Below, piece after piece: positions 46,810-56,164 of a stretch of 64,000 bases of DNA. The stretch spans positions 4,052,945-4,116,944 of the forward strand of contig NZ_CM001165.1 of assembly GCF_000213055.1 (NCBI RefSeq). The letters are read 5' to 3'. Every line of letters starts with the position of its first letter. Within the stretch, counting starts at the first letter, position 1. The translations under genes were made by a program, and so were the position numbers. The notes below the pieces were generated by a model. The model was not told the DNA's origin, did not search any database, and saw only the letters and a program-made list of their open reading frames with translations. Source of the stretch: Streptomyces sp. Tu6071. Its GTDB lineage: Bacteria; Actinomycetota; Actinomycetes; Streptomycetales; Streptomycetaceae.

Positions 46810-49086
46810 TCAGCCTGCCGCGGGGGCCGGCTCCGGCTCCGGGGCGTCCGCGGTCGCGGCGGGGGGCTCGGGGTCGGTGGGGGTTTTCACCGAGTCCAGC
46901 AGGAGCTGGGCGACGTCCACGACCTGCACCGACTCCTTCGCCTGGCCGTCGTTCTTCTTGCCGTTGACCGAGTCGGTCAGCATGACGAGGCAGAACGGGC
47001 AGGCCGTCGAGATGATGTCGGGGTCCAGGGAGAGGGCCTCGTCGACGCGCTCGTTGTTGACGCGCTTGCCGATGCGCTCCTCCATCCACATGCGCGCGCC
47101 GCCCGCGCCGCAGCAGAATCCGCGCTCCTTGTGGCGGTGCATCTCCTCGCTGCGGATGCCCGGGACCTTCGCGATGATCTCGCGCGGCGGCGTGTAGATC
47201 TTGTTGTGGCGGCCCAGGTAGCAGGGGTCGTGGTACGTGATGAGGCCCTCGACCGGCGTGACGGGGACGAGCCTGCCCTCGTCGACGAGGTGCTGGAGCA
47301 ACTGGGTGTGGTGGATGACCTCGTACTCGCCGCCGAGCTGCGGGTACTCGTTCGCGATCGTGTTGAAGCAGTGCGGGCAGGTCGCGATGATCTTCTTCGC
47401 GGACTTCGGCTTCTTCGTGGACTCGTCCTCGTCGTCCTCGCCGAAGGCCATGTTGAGCATCGCCACGTTCTCGGCGCCGAGCTGCTGGAACAGCGGTTCG
47501 TTGCCGAGGCGGCGCGGCGAGTCGCCCGTGCACTTCTCGTCGCCGCCCATGATCGCGAACTTGACGCCCGCGATGTTCAGCAGCTCCGCGAACGCCTTCG
47601 TCGTCTTCTTCGCGCGGTCCTCCAGGGCGCCGGCGCAGCCGACCCAGTAGAGGTAGTCGACCTCGGTCAGGTCCTCGACGTCCTCGCCGACGACCGGCAC
47701 CTCGAAGTCGACCTCCTTCGTCCACTCCAGGCGCTTCTTCTTCGCGAGGCCCCAGGGGTTGCCCTTCTTCTCCAGGTTCTTGAGCATCGTCCCGGCCTCG
47801 GAGGGGAAGGACGACTCGATCATGACCTGGTAGCGGCGCATGTCGACGATGTGGTCGATGTGCTCGATGTCCACGGGGCACTGCTCGACGCAGGCGCCGC
47901 AGGTGGTGCAGGACCACAGGACGTCGGGGTCGATGACGCCGTTCTCCTCGGCGGTGCCGATGAGGGGGCGCTCGGCCTCCGCGAGCGCGGCGGCCGGGAC
48001 GTCCTTGAGCTGCTCCTCGCTCGCCCTCTCCTCGCCCTCCATCGTCTTGCCGCCACCGGCCAGGAGGTACGGGGCCTTCGCGTGCGCGTGGTCGCGCAGG
48101 GACATGATGAGGAGCTTCGGCGAGAGGGGCTTGCCGGTGTTCCAGGCGGGGCACTGCGACTGGCAGCGACCGCACTCGGTGCAGGTGGAGAAGTCGAGCA
48201 GGCCCTTCCAGGAGAACTGCTCGACCTGCGAGACGCCGAAGACGTCGTCCTCGCCCGGGTCCTCCCAGTCGATCGGCTTGCCGCCGCTCGTCATGGGCTG
48301 GAGCGCGCCGAGGGAGACCGCGCCGCTCGCGTTGCGCTTGAACCAGATGTTGGGGAAGGCGAGGAAGCGGTGCCAGGCGACGCCCATGTTGGTGTTGAGG
48401 CCGACGGTGATCGCCCAGATCATCGTGGCGCCCAGCTTGATCATCGCCGTGAGGTAGATGAGGTTCTGGAGCGTGGAGACGTCGAGGTCGCGGAAGGCGG
48501 CGACGAGCGGGTACGAGACCCAGTAGCCCGCCTCGTAGCCGTCGACGTGGTGGATCGCGCCTTCGAGGCCGCGGAGCAGGAGGACCGCGAGGCCGATGAT
48601 CAGGATGACGTACTCGACGAAGTACGCCTGGCCGAGCTTCGAGCCCGTGAAGCGGGACTTGCGCCCTGCGCGCGAGGGCAGGCTCAGCAGGCGGATGCCC
48701 ATGAGGGTGAGAATGCCGAGCGTCGTGAAGAGCGCGATGAACTCGATGTAGACCTCGTACGGGGGCCAGGTGCCGATCCAGGGGATGATCCAGTCCGCCT
48801 GGAAGAGCTGCCCGTACGCGTTGACGATCGTCAGGCCCAGCGTGAGGAAGCCGACCGCGACGAACCAGTGGGCGACACCGACGATGCCCCAGCGGTTCAT
48901 CCGGGTGTGACCGACGAATTCCCTCGCGAGAGTGAGGGAACGCTGTTTCCAGCGGTCGGTACGGCTGCCGGCCGGGACCGGCTGGCCGAGCCGTACGTGC
49001 TGGACGATCTGCGCGATCGCTCGGGAGATGAGCGCCACGCCGACCACGGTCAGGAGCAGCGACACGATGATCGCGGCGAGCTGCAT
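46810..49086 (-). CDS. membrane Fe-S oxidoreductase (heterodisulfide-reductase-related)
   Basis: A 758-aa protein. About five membrane helices in the first 250 residues resemble the cytochrome b-like subunit of Hdr/nitrate reductase. Two [4Fe-4S] motifs follow (CTECGRCQSQCP and CTTCGACVEQCP), then two CCG domains, with CPHCF, HDPCYLG and FCCGAGG. This is the fused layout of actinobacterial electron-transfer proteins linked to acyl-CoA dehydrogenase/ETF or lactate oxidation, feeding electrons to quinone. The C-terminus is Pro/Ala-rich. An inverted repeat lies upstream at 49171-49184. Confidence 0.87.
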   Translation of the reverse strand: MQLAAIIVSLLLTVVGVALISRAIAQIVQHVRLGQPVPAGSRTDRWKQRSLTLAREFVGHTRMNRWGIVGVAHWFVAVGFLTLGLTIVNAYGQLFQADWIIPWIGTWPPYEVYIEFIALFTTLGILTLMGIRLLSLPSRAGRKSRFTGSKLGQAYFVEYVILIIGLAVLLLRGLEGAIHHVDGYEAGYWVSYPLVAAFRDLDVSTLQNLIYLTAMIKLGATMIWAITVGLNTNMGVAWHRFLAFPNIWFKRNASGAVSLGALQPMTSGGKPIDWEDPGEDDVFGVSQVEQFSWKGLLDFSTCTECGRCQSQCPAWNTGKPLSPKLLIMSLRDHAHAKAPYLLAGGGKTMEGEERASEEQLKDVPAAALAEAERPLIGTAEENGVIDPDVLWSCTTCGACVEQCPVDIEHIDHIVDMRRYQVMIESSFPSEAGTMLKNLEKKGNPWGLAKKKRLEWTKEVDFEVPVVGEDVEDLTEVDYLYWVGCAGALEDRAKKTTKAFAELLNIAGVKFAIMGGDEKCTGDSPRRLGNEPLFQQLGAENVAMLNMAFGEDDEDESTKKPKSAKKIIATCPHCFNTIANEYPQLGGEYEVIHHTQLLQHLVDEGRLVPVTPVEGLITYHDPCYLGRHNKIYTPPREIIAKVPGIRSEEMHRHKERGFCCGAGGARMWMEERIGKRVNNERVDEALSLDPDIISTACPFCLVMLTDSVNGKKNDGQAKESVQVVDVAQLLLDSVKTPTDPEPPAATADAPEPEPAPAAG

Positions 49087-49170
49087 GGAGGGCTCCTCGA
49101 ACCTGCGCGGAAGTGCGGGGTACTGGGGTCGGTGGGCCGGGAGGCCCGGTGCGGCCCGGGAAGGGTCGCC

Positions 49171-49184
49171 TTACTAAGCAGTAA
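49171..49184. promoter_or_regulatory. TTACT-AAGC-AGTAA inverted repeat upstream of the Fe-S gene
   Basis: A palindrome in an AT-rich patch (about 49170-49195), 85 bases upstream of the Fe-S oxidoreductase start. Such half-sites with a 4-base spacer are typical for TetR-family repressors. No regulator gene is adjacent. Confidence 0.45.
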
Positions 49185-49409
49185 CTTAATCGGTTCTGTA
49201 GGGAGGGTATCCACTCTCCGTCGGCATGGGCCTCTCGCCCCGCGTGATCTGGCGCACGGCGCGGCGCGGGGTGCGTCCCGGGCGGTGCGGCGTGCGTCCT
49301 GCGGGGTGTGCCGTGCTCTTCGGGGTGCGTCTCGCCCGGGAGCGCCGCGCGCCGCGGGCCGTGTTCCGTGCCCGGTCGGGGGGTCGTTGCGCGTAAGGGC
49401 TGAATAAGA

Positions 49410-49483
49410 GTTGAGTGCGCCCGGCTCAGGTCTGTTGACAGGGGGTGGGGGGCTGTTGCATGGTTGAGCCAGTTCCACTCAAG
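49410..49483 (+). promoter_or_regulatory. dnaK promoter with two HAIR (HspR) operators
   Basis: HAIR consensus is CTTGAGT-N7-ACTCAAG. A near-perfect copy lies at 49463-49483 (right half ACTCAAG exact) and a weaker one at 49410-49430. A -35 TTGACA (49435-49440) stands between them and the start region overlaps the strong operator. HspR, with DnaK as corepressor, represses this operon and heat relieves it. Confidence 0.85.
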
Positions 49484-49501
49484 TCATCTGGAGGACCCGA
49501 A

Positions 49502-51352
49502 ATGGCACGTGCGGTCGGCATCGACCTGGGCACGACTAACTCCGTCGTCAGCGTTCTGGAGGGCGGCGAGCCCACCGTCATCACCAACGCCGAGGGCGCC
49601 AGGACCACGCCGTCCGTCGTCGCCTTCGCGAAGAACGGTGAGGTGCTGGTCGGCGAGGTCGCCAAGCGTCAGGCGGTCACCAACGTCGACAGGACCATCC
49701 GGTCGGTCAAGCGCCACATGGGCACCGGCTGGAAGATCAATCTGGACGGCAAGGACTTCAACCCGCAGCAGATCTCGGCGTTCGTCCTCCAGAAGCTCAA
49801 GCGCGACGCGGAGTCGTACCTCGGTGAGAAGGTGACCGACGCGGTCATCACCGTCCCGGCGTACTTCAACGACTCCGAGCGCCAGGCGACGAAGGAGGCC
49901 GGTGAGATCGCGGGCCTCAACGTCCTGCGCATCGTCAACGAGCCGACCGCCGCCGCGCTCGCGTACGGCCTCGACAAGGACGACCAGACGATCCTCGTCT
50001 TCGACCTCGGTGGCGGCACCTTCGACGTCTCGCTCCTGGAGATCGGCGACGGCGTCGTCGAGGTGAAGGCCACCAACGGCGACAACCAGCTCGGTGGCGA
50101 CGACTGGGACCAGCGCGTCGTCGACTACCTGGTCAAGCAGTTCAACAACGGTCACGGCGTGGACCTGGGCAAGGACAAGATGGCGCTCCAGCGCCTGCGC
50201 GAGGCCGCCGAGAAGGCGAAGATCGAGCTGTCCTCGTCGACCGAGACCACGATCAACCTGCCCTACATCACGGCCTCCGCCGAGGGCCCGCTGCACCTGG
50301 ACGAGAAGCTCACGCGCGCCCAGTTCCAGCAGCTCACCGCGGACCTCCTGGACCGGACGAAGACCCCGTTCCACAACGTGATCAAGGACGCGGGCATCGC
50401 GCTCGCCGACATCGACCACGTCGTGCTCGTCGGTGGCTCGACCCGTATGCCCGCCGTCGCCGAGCTGGTCAAGGAGCTGACCGGCGGCAAGGAGGCGAAC
50501 AAGGGCGTCAACCCGGACGAGGTCGTCGCCATCGGCGCCTCGCTCCAGGCCGGTGTCCTCAAGGGCGAGGTCAAGGACGTCCTGCTCCTCGACGTCACCC
50601 CGCTGTCCCTCGGCATCGAGACCAAGGGCGGCATCATGACGAAGCTCATCGAGCGCAACACGACGATCCCGACGAAGCGCTCCGAGATCTTCACGACGGC
50701 CGAGGACAACCAGCCGTCGGTGCAGATCCAGGTGTACCAGGGCGAGCGCGAGATCGCCGCGTACAACAAGAAGCTCGGGATGTTCGAGCTGACCGGTCTG
50801 CCGCCGGCCCCGCGCTCGGTGCCGCAGATCGAGGTCTCCTTCGACATCGACGCCAACGGCATCATGCACGTCACCGCGAAGGACCTCGGTACGGGCAAGG
50901 AGCAGAAGATGACCGTCACCGGCGGCTCCTCGCTGCCGAAGGACGAGGTAGACCGGATGCGCCAGGAGGCGGAGCAGTACGCGGACGAGGACCACCGTCG
51001 CCGCGAGTCCGCCGAGGTGCGCAACCAGGGCGAGCAGCTCACGTACCAGACCGAGAAGTTCCTCAAGGACAACGAGGACAAGGTCCCGGGCGAGATCAAG
51101 ACCGAGGTCGAGGCCGCGCTCACCGAGCTGAAGGAGAAGCTCAAGGGCGAGGACACCGCCGAGATCAAGACGGCCACCGAGAAGGTCGCCGCCGTCTCGC
51201 AGAAGCTCGGCCAGGCGATGTACGCCGACGCGCAGGCCACGGCCGGTGCCGAGGGTGCCGCTCCGGGTGCCGACGCCGGTGCCAAGGCCGCCGACGACGA
51301 CGTCGTGGACGCCGAGATCGTCGACGAGGACAAGAAGGACGGTGCGGCGTGA
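49502..51352 (+). CDS. dnaK: chaperone DnaK (Hsp70)
   Basis: A 616-aa ATP-dependent chaperone. The ATPase domain starts [13 protein letters not shown] and includes [16 protein letters not shown] and [13 protein letters not shown]. The substrate domain starts about residue 360 ([17 protein letters not shown]), and the C-terminal tail is Ala/Gly/Asp-rich, ending [14 protein letters not shown] precedes the ATG. It works with GrpE and DnaJ, encoded next, and is the corepressor of HspR in Streptomyces. Confidence 0.98.
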   Translation: MARAVGIDLGTTNSVVSVLEGGEPTVITNAEGARTTPSVVAFAKNGEVLVGEVAKRQAVTNVDRTIRSVKRHMGTGWKINLDGKDFNPQQISAFVLQKLKRDAESYLGEKVTDAVITVPAYFNDSERQATKEAGEIAGLNVLRIVNEPTAAALAYGLDKDDQTILVFDLGGGTFDVSLLEIGDGVVEVKATNGDNQLGGDDWDQRVVDYLVKQFNNGHGVDLGKDKMALQRLREAAEKAKIELSSSTETTINLPYITASAEGPLHLDEKLTRAQFQQLTADLLDRTKTPFHNVIKDAGIALADIDHVVLVGGSTRMPAVAELVKELTGGKEANKGVNPDEVVAIGASLQAGVLKGEVKDVLLLDVTPLSLGIETKGGIMTKLIERNTTIPTKRSEIFTTAEDNQPSVQIQVYQGEREIAAYNKKLGMFELTGLPPAPRSVPQIEVSFDIDANGIMHVTAKDLGTGKEQKMTVTGGSSLPKDEVDRMRQEAEQYADEDHRRRESAEVRNQGEQLTYQTEKFLKDNEDKVPGEIKTEVEAALTELKEKLKGEDTAEIKTATEKVAAVSQKLGQAMYADAQATAGAEGAAPGADAGAKAADDDVVDAEIVDEDKKDGAA

Positions 51353-52020
51353 GCGAGGAGACCGCAGGGGGCTTCGACGAGAAGAACGAGCCCGCTGACG
51401 TCTCCGACGGCGCCGCCCCCGACGCCGCCGAGGAGGGCTGCTCCGAGCAGGAGCGGCCCGCCCCGGGCGGGGACGCTCAGCAGGCCGGTCTGACGGCCCA
51501 GCTGGACCAGGTGCGTACGGCGCTCGGCGAGCGCACGGCGGACCTCCAGCGGCTCCAGGCCGAGTACCAGAACTACCGCCGCCGGGTCGAGCGCGACCGG
51601 ATCGCCGTGAAGGAGCTCGCGGTCGCGAACCTCCTGAGCGAGGTCCTGCCCGTGCTCGACGACATCGGCCGGGCGCGGGAGCACGAGGAGCTGACGGGCG
51701 GCTTCAAGTCGGTCGCCGACTCCCTCGAGTCCATCACCGCCAAGATGGGCCTGGAGCAGTTCGGCGAGGAGGGCGAGCCCTTCGACCCGACGATCCACGA
51801 GGCGCTCATGCACTCCTACGCCCCGGACGTCACCGAGACGACGTGCGTCGCGATCCTCCAGCCGGGGTATCGCTTCGGCGAGCGCACGATCCGCCCCGCG
51901 CGGGTCGCGGTCGCCGAGCCCCAGCCGGGCGCGGCCACCCCCGCCAAGGAGCAGGCGGGCGCCGAGGAGGACAAGGCCGCTTCGGCGGACGAGGAGAAGG
52001 ACGGCCCCGACAAGGGCTGA
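51349..52020 (+). CDS. grpE: nucleotide exchange factor GrpE
   Basis: A 223-aa protein. An acidic N-terminus precedes a long coiled coil (about 45-95; [19 protein letters not shown]) and the compact beta domain ([12 protein letters not shown] and [24 protein letters not shown]). It releases ADP from DnaK. The GTG overlaps the dnaK stop by 4 bases. Confidence 0.97.
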   Translation: MSEETAGGFDEKNEPADVSDGAAPDAAEEGCSEQERPAPGGDAQQAGLTAQLDQVRTALGERTADLQRLQAEYQNYRRRVERDRIAVKELAVANLLSEVLPVLDDIGRAREHEELTGGFKSVADSLESITAKMGLEQFGEEGEPFDPTIHEALMHSYAPDVTETTCVAILQPGYRFGERTIRPARVAVAEPQPGAATPAKEQAGAEEDKAASADEEKDGPDKG

Positions 52021-52168
52021 GCACAGCGGGAGTCGCCCGGCCGGACCGTATGATCCGGCCGGGCGACCGGGTACCACCGGGTGGGCCCGGTACAACAGGA
52101 GATGGCCGGGCGGGCCGTGCGGGGCCGTGGCCCGGGGCCGCGCCGCCACGGAAGGAGGGACGTCGGGG

Positions 52169-53377
52169 ATGAGCACGAAGGACTTCATCGAGAAGGACTA
52201 CTACAAGGTCCTCGGCGTGCCGAAGGACGCCACCGAGGCGGAGATCAAGAAGGCGTACCGCAAGCTCGCCCGCGAGAACCACCCGGACGCCAACAAGGGC
52301 AACACCCGCGCGGAGGACCGCTTCAAGGAGATCTCCGAGGCGCACGACGTCCTCGGCGACCCGAAGAAGCGCAAGGAGTACGACGAGGCGCGCGCCCTCT
52401 TCGCGGGCGGCGGCTTCCGCCCAGGCGGTGCGGGCGCCGGTGGTGCGGGCGGCAATTTCAACTTCGACCTGGGCGATCTCTTCGGGGGCGGTCCGGGCGG
52501 CAGCGGGGGCGGCGGTTTCGGCGGCGGCCTCGGCGACGTCTTCGGCGGGCTCTTCAACCGCGGCGGCGGTGCGCCGGGCGCGGGCACGCAGGGCGGCGCG
52601 ACGCGCAACCGCGCCCGGCGCGGCCAGGACATCGAGTCCGAGGTGACGCTCACCTTCACCGAGGCGGTGGACGGGGCGACGGTCCCGCTGCGGATGTCCA
52701 GCCAGGAGCCGTGCAAGGCGTGCTCGGGCACGGGCGACAAGAACGGCACCCCGCGCGTCTGCCCGACCTGCGTGGGCACGGGCCAGGTCTCGCGCGGCGG
52801 CAGCGGCGGTTTCTCGCTCACCGACCCGTGCGTGGACTGCAAGGGGCGCGGGCTCATCGCGCAGGACCCCTGCGAGGTGTGCAAGGGCAGCGGGCGCGCG
52901 AAGTCGGCCCGCTCGATCCAGGTGCGCATCCCGGCGGGCGTCCAGGACGGGCAGCGCATCCGGCTGCGCGGCAAGGGCGCCCCGGGCGAGCGGGGCGGCC
53001 CGGCCGGCGACCTCTACGTGGCGGTGCACGTCAAGGAGCACCCGGTCTTCGCCCGCAAGGGCGACAACCTCACGGTCACCGTCCCCGTGACCTTCAGCGA
53101 GGCGGCGCTCGGCGGCACGGTGCGGGTGCCGACGCTCGGCGGCCCGCCCGTCACCCTCAAACTCCCGGCGGGTACCCCCAACGGCCGGACGATGCGCGCC
53201 CGCGGCAAGGGCGCGGTCCGCAAGGACGGTACGCGCGGGGACCTCCTGGTGACCGTGGAGGTCGCGGTGCCCGCGCACCTCGACGACCGGGCCAGGGAGG
53301 CCCTGGAGTCCTACCGCGACGCGAGTGCCGGGGAGGACCCGCGGGCGGCGTTGTTCGAGGCGGCGAAGGGAGCATGA
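52169..53377 (+). CDS. dnaJ: chaperone DnaJ (Hsp40)
   Basis: A 402-aa type I J-protein. The J domain (residues 8-75) contains HPD, a Gly/Phe-rich region follows, then four CxxCxGxG zinc repeats (CKACSGTG, CPTCVGTG, CVDCKGRG, CEVCKGSG) and the client-binding C-terminus. It delivers clients to DnaK and stimulates its ATPase. The ATG at 52169 is chosen because it opens the J domain (MSTKDFIEKDYYKVLGV); upstream in-frame sequence is not conserved. Confidence 0.97.
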   Translation: MSTKDFIEKDYYKVLGVPKDATEAEIKKAYRKLARENHPDANKGNTRAEDRFKEISEAHDVLGDPKKRKEYDEARALFAGGGFRPGGAGAGGAGGNFNFDLGDLFGGGPGGSGGGGFGGGLGDVFGGLFNRGGGAPGAGTQGGATRNRARRGQDIESEVTLTFTEAVDGATVPLRMSSQEPCKACSGTGDKNGTPRVCPTCVGTGQVSRGGSGGFSLTDPCVDCKGRGLIAQDPCEVCKGSGRAKSARSIQVRIPAGVQDGQRIRLRGKGAPGERGGPAGDLYVAVHVKEHPVFARKGDNLTVTVPVTFSEAALGGTVRVPTLGGPPVTLKLPAGTPNGRTMRARGKGAVRKDGTRGDLLVTVEVAVPAHLDDRAREALESYRDASAGEDPRAALFEAAKGA

Positions 53378-53841
53378 CCATGGAAGGGCGAGGCAGGAAC
53401 CCGTACGAGCTGACCGACGAGACACCCGTGTACGTCATCTCGGTCGCCGCTCAGCTCTCCGGGCTCCACCCCCAGACACTGCGTCAGTACGACCGGCTCG
53501 GCCTGGTCTCCCCGGACCGCGCGGCGGGCCGGGGCCGCCGTTACTCGGCCCGCGACATCCAGCTCCTGCGCCAGGTGCAGCAGTTGTCGCAGGACGAGGG
53601 GGTGAACCTGGCCGGTATCAAGCGGATCATTGAGCTCCAGTCGCAGGTCAGCGCGATGGAGCAGCGCATCGCCGAACTGAGCGCCGCGCTCGACGGGGCC
53701 GCGGCGACGATGCGGCAGCGCGAGGCGCAGGTGCACGCCTCGTACCGGCGCGACCTGGTCCCGTACCAGGAGGTGCAGCAGGCGAGCGCGCTCGTGGTGT
53801 GGCGCCCGAAGAACAAGCGCGGGCAGGGCGCGGGGGAGTGA
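53374..53841 (+). CDS. hspR: heat-shock repressor HspR (MerR family)
   Basis: A 155-aa MerR-like regulator: VYVISVAAQLSGLHPQTLRQYDRLGLVSPDR is the winged helix-turn-helix, followed by a coiled-coil dimer helix and a basic tail. It binds the HAIR boxes upstream of dnaK and clpB and represses both. Its ATG overlaps the dnaJ stop (ATGA), so it is autoregulated as part of the operon. Confidence 0.96.
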   Translation: MTMEGRGRNPYELTDETPVYVISVAAQLSGLHPQTLRQYDRLGLVSPDRAAGRGRRYSARDIQLLRQVQQLSQDEGVNLAGIKRIIELQSQVSAMEQRIAELSAALDGAAATMRQREAQVHASYRRDLVPYQEVQQASALVVWRPKNKRGQGAGE

Positions 53842-53949
53842 CGGGCGGCCCCGCGGGGCCGGGCCGGGGCGGTGCCGTACGGGCGGGGTGATCCGCGCGC
53901 GGGGGTGCCGCCTTGTGTGCGTGGGCTCCCGGGAGTGTGGCGCGCCCCT

Positions 53950-54158
53950 GGCCCGTACCGTCGCGGGTGCCGCGTGAGCGGCGGGGCGTGGTGCTGGCCC
54001 GTACCGCTGTGCGCGTCGCGTGCGCCGGGCACGGCCCGTACCGCTGTGGCGCCTCGCGTGGGCCGGGCTTGGCCCATACCGCTGAGCGCCCCGCGTGGGC
54101 CGGCTCGGCCCGTACCGCCGTGCGCCCCGCATGATCCGGGCGCGGCCCGTACCGCTTC
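53950..54158. repeat. six imperfect ~37-bp tandem repeats
   Basis: Units begin with GGCCCGTACCG (one with CATACCG) at 53950, 53996, 54033, 54071, 54107 and 54144, giving spacings of 46, 37, 38, 36 and 37. They fill the 331-bp gap between hspR and the convergent LuxR-type gene. No open frame is conserved across them. Confidence 0.75.
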
Positions 54159-54172
54159 CTCGCCCCCCGCCC

Positions 54173-55153
54173 TCAGCTCCCCGGTGTGTCCAGCAGGCCG
54201 GACTGGGCGATCAGGTAGCCGAGTTGGGCGCGGCTGCCGCTGCCCAGGGTGGTGGCGAGTTTGGCGATGTGGGCGCGGCAGGTGCGGACGTTCATGCCGA
54301 GGCGGCGCGCTATGGCCTCGTCGACGTGGCCCTCGACGAGCAGGCGGGCGATGGAGAGCTGGGTGCTCGTGATGCCGCTCGGCACGGGTGCCGGGGTCGC
54401 CTCGGACCAGGGGCGCGCGAGGCTCCAGAACTGGTCGAAGACGCCCGCGAGGTAGCCGACGAGGCCCGGGTGCTCGATCTTGAGGGCGATCTTGCGGTCG
54501 TCGCTGATGGGGATGAACGCCGCGCGCCGGTCCACGATGATGAGCCGCTCGGGGAGCTGCTCCATCGTGCGGAACTCGATGCCCTCCGGCATCGTCCTCT
54601 CCACGTAGGCAAGTGTGGAGGGATGGTGACGAGCCGTGTGGTGGTACAGGGTCCGCATCCGGACGCTGGTGCCGAAGAACGGTTCCACGCGCCGCAGCGC
54701 GTCCTCCAGGAGGTAGGGGGCGCGTCCGCTGCCCGGCTGGAGCGTGAGCAGCTCCTCCTGGCACTCCATGACGGTCTGGTCGAGCGTGGAGTTGATGCGG
54801 TCGAGCCCGTCGAGCACGGTGACGGCCTGACTGGCCGGATCGTGCCCGCTCAGAGCCATGAAGGGCTCCAGGGTCTCGGTGAGCGCGACGGCCGCCTTGC
54901 GGTTGTGCAGGATGCGGTTCTCCAGCGGCTGGAGCAGCCTGCCGAGGGCCGTCGACGGCTGGACGGGGAGCAGGGTCGCGGGCTCCGCCGGGTCGGGGGC
55001 CAGCAGTCCCAGGTCGAGAACGCAAGGGGCGTCGGCGAGTTCCTCGCGTTTCAGGCGTCCGGAGCGCAGCGCGGCGGCGTACAGCTCACGACCGGTGACG
55101 CAGAGCGGCTCCTGGGGATGGGAATGAGACTTTTCGAGGGGCCTCCTCCGCAT
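54173..55153 (-). CDS. LuxR-type helix-turn-helix regulator
   Basis: A 326-aa protein; the ATG at 55153 follows GGGGGG. The C-terminal 65 residues form the LuxR/GerE DNA-binding domain (TSTQLSIARLLVEGHVDEAIARRLGMNVRTCRAHIAKLATTLG). The rest is an N-terminal sensor-like domain with coiled-coil features (TVLDGLDRINSTLDQTVMECQEELL) and a PLD/TrmB-like segment, as in single-component Streptomyces regulators found near peptide and antibiotic genes. It is divergent from the GEPSWG-repeat gene over 129 bases and is its most likely regulator. Confidence 0.85.
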   Translation of the reverse strand: MRRRPLEKSHSHPQEPLCVTGRELYAAALRSGRLKREELADAPCVLDLGLLAPDPAEPATLLPVQPSTALGRLLQPLENRILHNRKAAVALTETLEPFMALSGHDPASQAVTVLDGLDRINSTLDQTVMECQEELLTLQPGSGRAPYLLEDALRRVEPFFGTSVRMRTLYHHTARHHPSTLAYVERTMPEGIEFRTMEQLPERLIIVDRRAAFIPISDDRKIALKIEHPGLVGYLAGVFDQFWSLARPWSEATPAPVPSGITSTQLSIARLLVEGHVDEAIARRLGMNVRTCRAHIAKLATTLGSGSRAQLGYLIAQSGLLDTPGS

Positions 55154-55282
55154 ATGTCCCCCCCTCAGGCTCATGTAATACAGGAACATGATGCATGGGT
55201 TTCCTAGTGAAAGCGCCCTGCCTGGGCCATCGTTGCAGGGCGGGGGTCGTTCACATACCAATCACAGAGGTGGGAGCCCAGC

Positions 55283-55702
55283 ATGTCCATGAAGCTTCGT
55301 ACGCTCTGCGTTTCCGCGATGGCGGCTCTCGCCATTGGCGCGGTGGCTCTCGGTGAGCCGTCGTGGGGAAGCCAGCCGTCGGGGTCCGTGAGTGCCTCCG
55401 CCCACCCGGGGGAGCCCTCTTGGGGCGTGGTCCCGGCCTCTGTGCAGGGTGAGCCCTCCTGGGGTGTCGCTCCCGCTGGTGAGCCTTCTTGGGGTGTTGT
55501 CCCGGTCGGTGAGCCGTCGTGGGGGGTCGCCCCCGCCGGTGAGCCTTCCTGGGGTGTGGTTCCCGCGACCGCCACGAAGGGTGAGCCCTCCTGGGGTGTC
55601 GTCCCGGTGGGTGAGCCGTCCTGGGGCGTCGCTCCCGCCAATGAGCCGAACCAGTCGGATGCCGCCGAGGGCGAGCCCTCCTGGGGCACGGTCCAGGCAT
55701 GA
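55283..55702 (+). CDS. secreted GEPSWG-repeat protein, unknown
   Basis: A 139-aa protein. Residues 1-23 are a signal peptide (MSMKLRTLCVSAMAALAIGA). The rest consists almost entirely of nine copies of GEPSWG, most followed by VVPV, VAPA or VVPA, giving a period of 10 residues in the centre. Two short spacers (TATK, NEPNQSDAAE) break the pattern. There is no Cys, so disulfide or lanthionine bridging is excluded. It resembles a repetitive exported peptide or a multicore precursor. The stop overlaps the next gene's ATG (ATGA). I do not recognise the family. Confidence 0.8.
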   Translation: MSMKLRTLCVSAMAALAIGAVALGEPSWGSQPSGSVSASAHPGEPSWGVVPASVQGEPSWGVAPAGEPSWGVVPVGEPSWGVAPAGEPSWGVVPATATKGEPSWGVVPVGEPSWGVAPANEPNQSDAAEGEPSWGTVQA

Positions 55703-56022
55703 CGACCCCGCCCGACGACCACACCTTCCGGCGTGAGATGGCCACCGCCTATCGCTCCGGCTGGCATTTCATCGATCTCGTCACGGCGATCCCCCACGAC
55801 GGCGACTCGCTGATGGTCACGCTCTTCGGCGAACCCATCGTCGTCGTGCGGGACGGGGCCGAGGACGTACGGGCGTACCGCTGTCTCCGCCGGCCCCGTG
55901 GTGCCCCGCAGCCCGTACGGTGCGCCGTGCGTTACGGAATGCTTTTCGTCAACCTCGACCAGCGCGACCACCAGCAGGTCGCCGACTGGTCGGACTCCTA
56001 CGTCACCCCCCGCAGTGCCTGA
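55699..56022 (+). CDS. small Rieske-like protein without the metal ligands
   Basis: A 107-aa protein coupled to the GEPSWG gene by ATGA overlap. DSLMVTLFGEPIVVVRD and YGMLFVNLD match the N-terminal Rieske part and adjacent strand of ring-hydroxylating oxygenases, but the expected CPHRGA ligand motif reads CLRRPRGAP and the second C..H pair is missing. It is therefore probably a structural or binding derivative of the fold. It could modify or bind the repeat protein, but a catalytic role is doubtful. Confidence 0.65.
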   Translation: MTTPPDDHTFRREMATAYRSGWHFIDLVTAIPHDGDSLMVTLFGEPIVVVRDGAEDVRAYRCLRRPRGAPQPVRCAVRYGMLFVNLDQRDHQQVADWSDSYVTPRSA

Positions 56023-56063
56023 GCGATTCCCCCGTTGAAACAGATCGCCAGGCGCTTCCCCCA

Positions 56064-56107
56064 GCAGCGGCGCCGCCGAGGTCCTGAAACCCCGGCGGCG
56101 CCGCTGC
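56064..56107. terminator. bidirectional terminator after the GEPSWG operon
   Basis: A perfect 15-bp stem, GCAGCGGCGCCGCCG and CGGCGGCGCCGCTGC, with a 14-base loop, between the Rieske-like gene and the convergent PPOX-fold gene. Confidence 0.85.
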
Positions 56108-56164
56108 CATGTGTGCGTACGGGCACCCGGTCCCCCTCGGAGCGCCGGGTCGGGTGAGAGGTGC

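Noticed and set aside
42581..49407. Very long open frames antisense to real genes (for example 42581-45028 minus and 46648-49407 plus)
   Set aside because: Their translations are Arg/Gly/Ala-rich low-complexity sequence with no domain, and the opposite strand carries well-supported genes. In DNA with about 90% G/C at third positions such shadows are expected.
53950..54158. CRISPR array
   Set aside because: The units are adjacent and imperfect, with no unique spacers of constant length between exact repeats, and no cas genes are nearby.
55283..55702. Lanthipeptide or thiopeptide precursor
   Set aside because: The protein has no Cys in its repeats, an ordinary Sec-type signal peptide, and no lanthionine synthetase or cyclodehydratase gene nearby.
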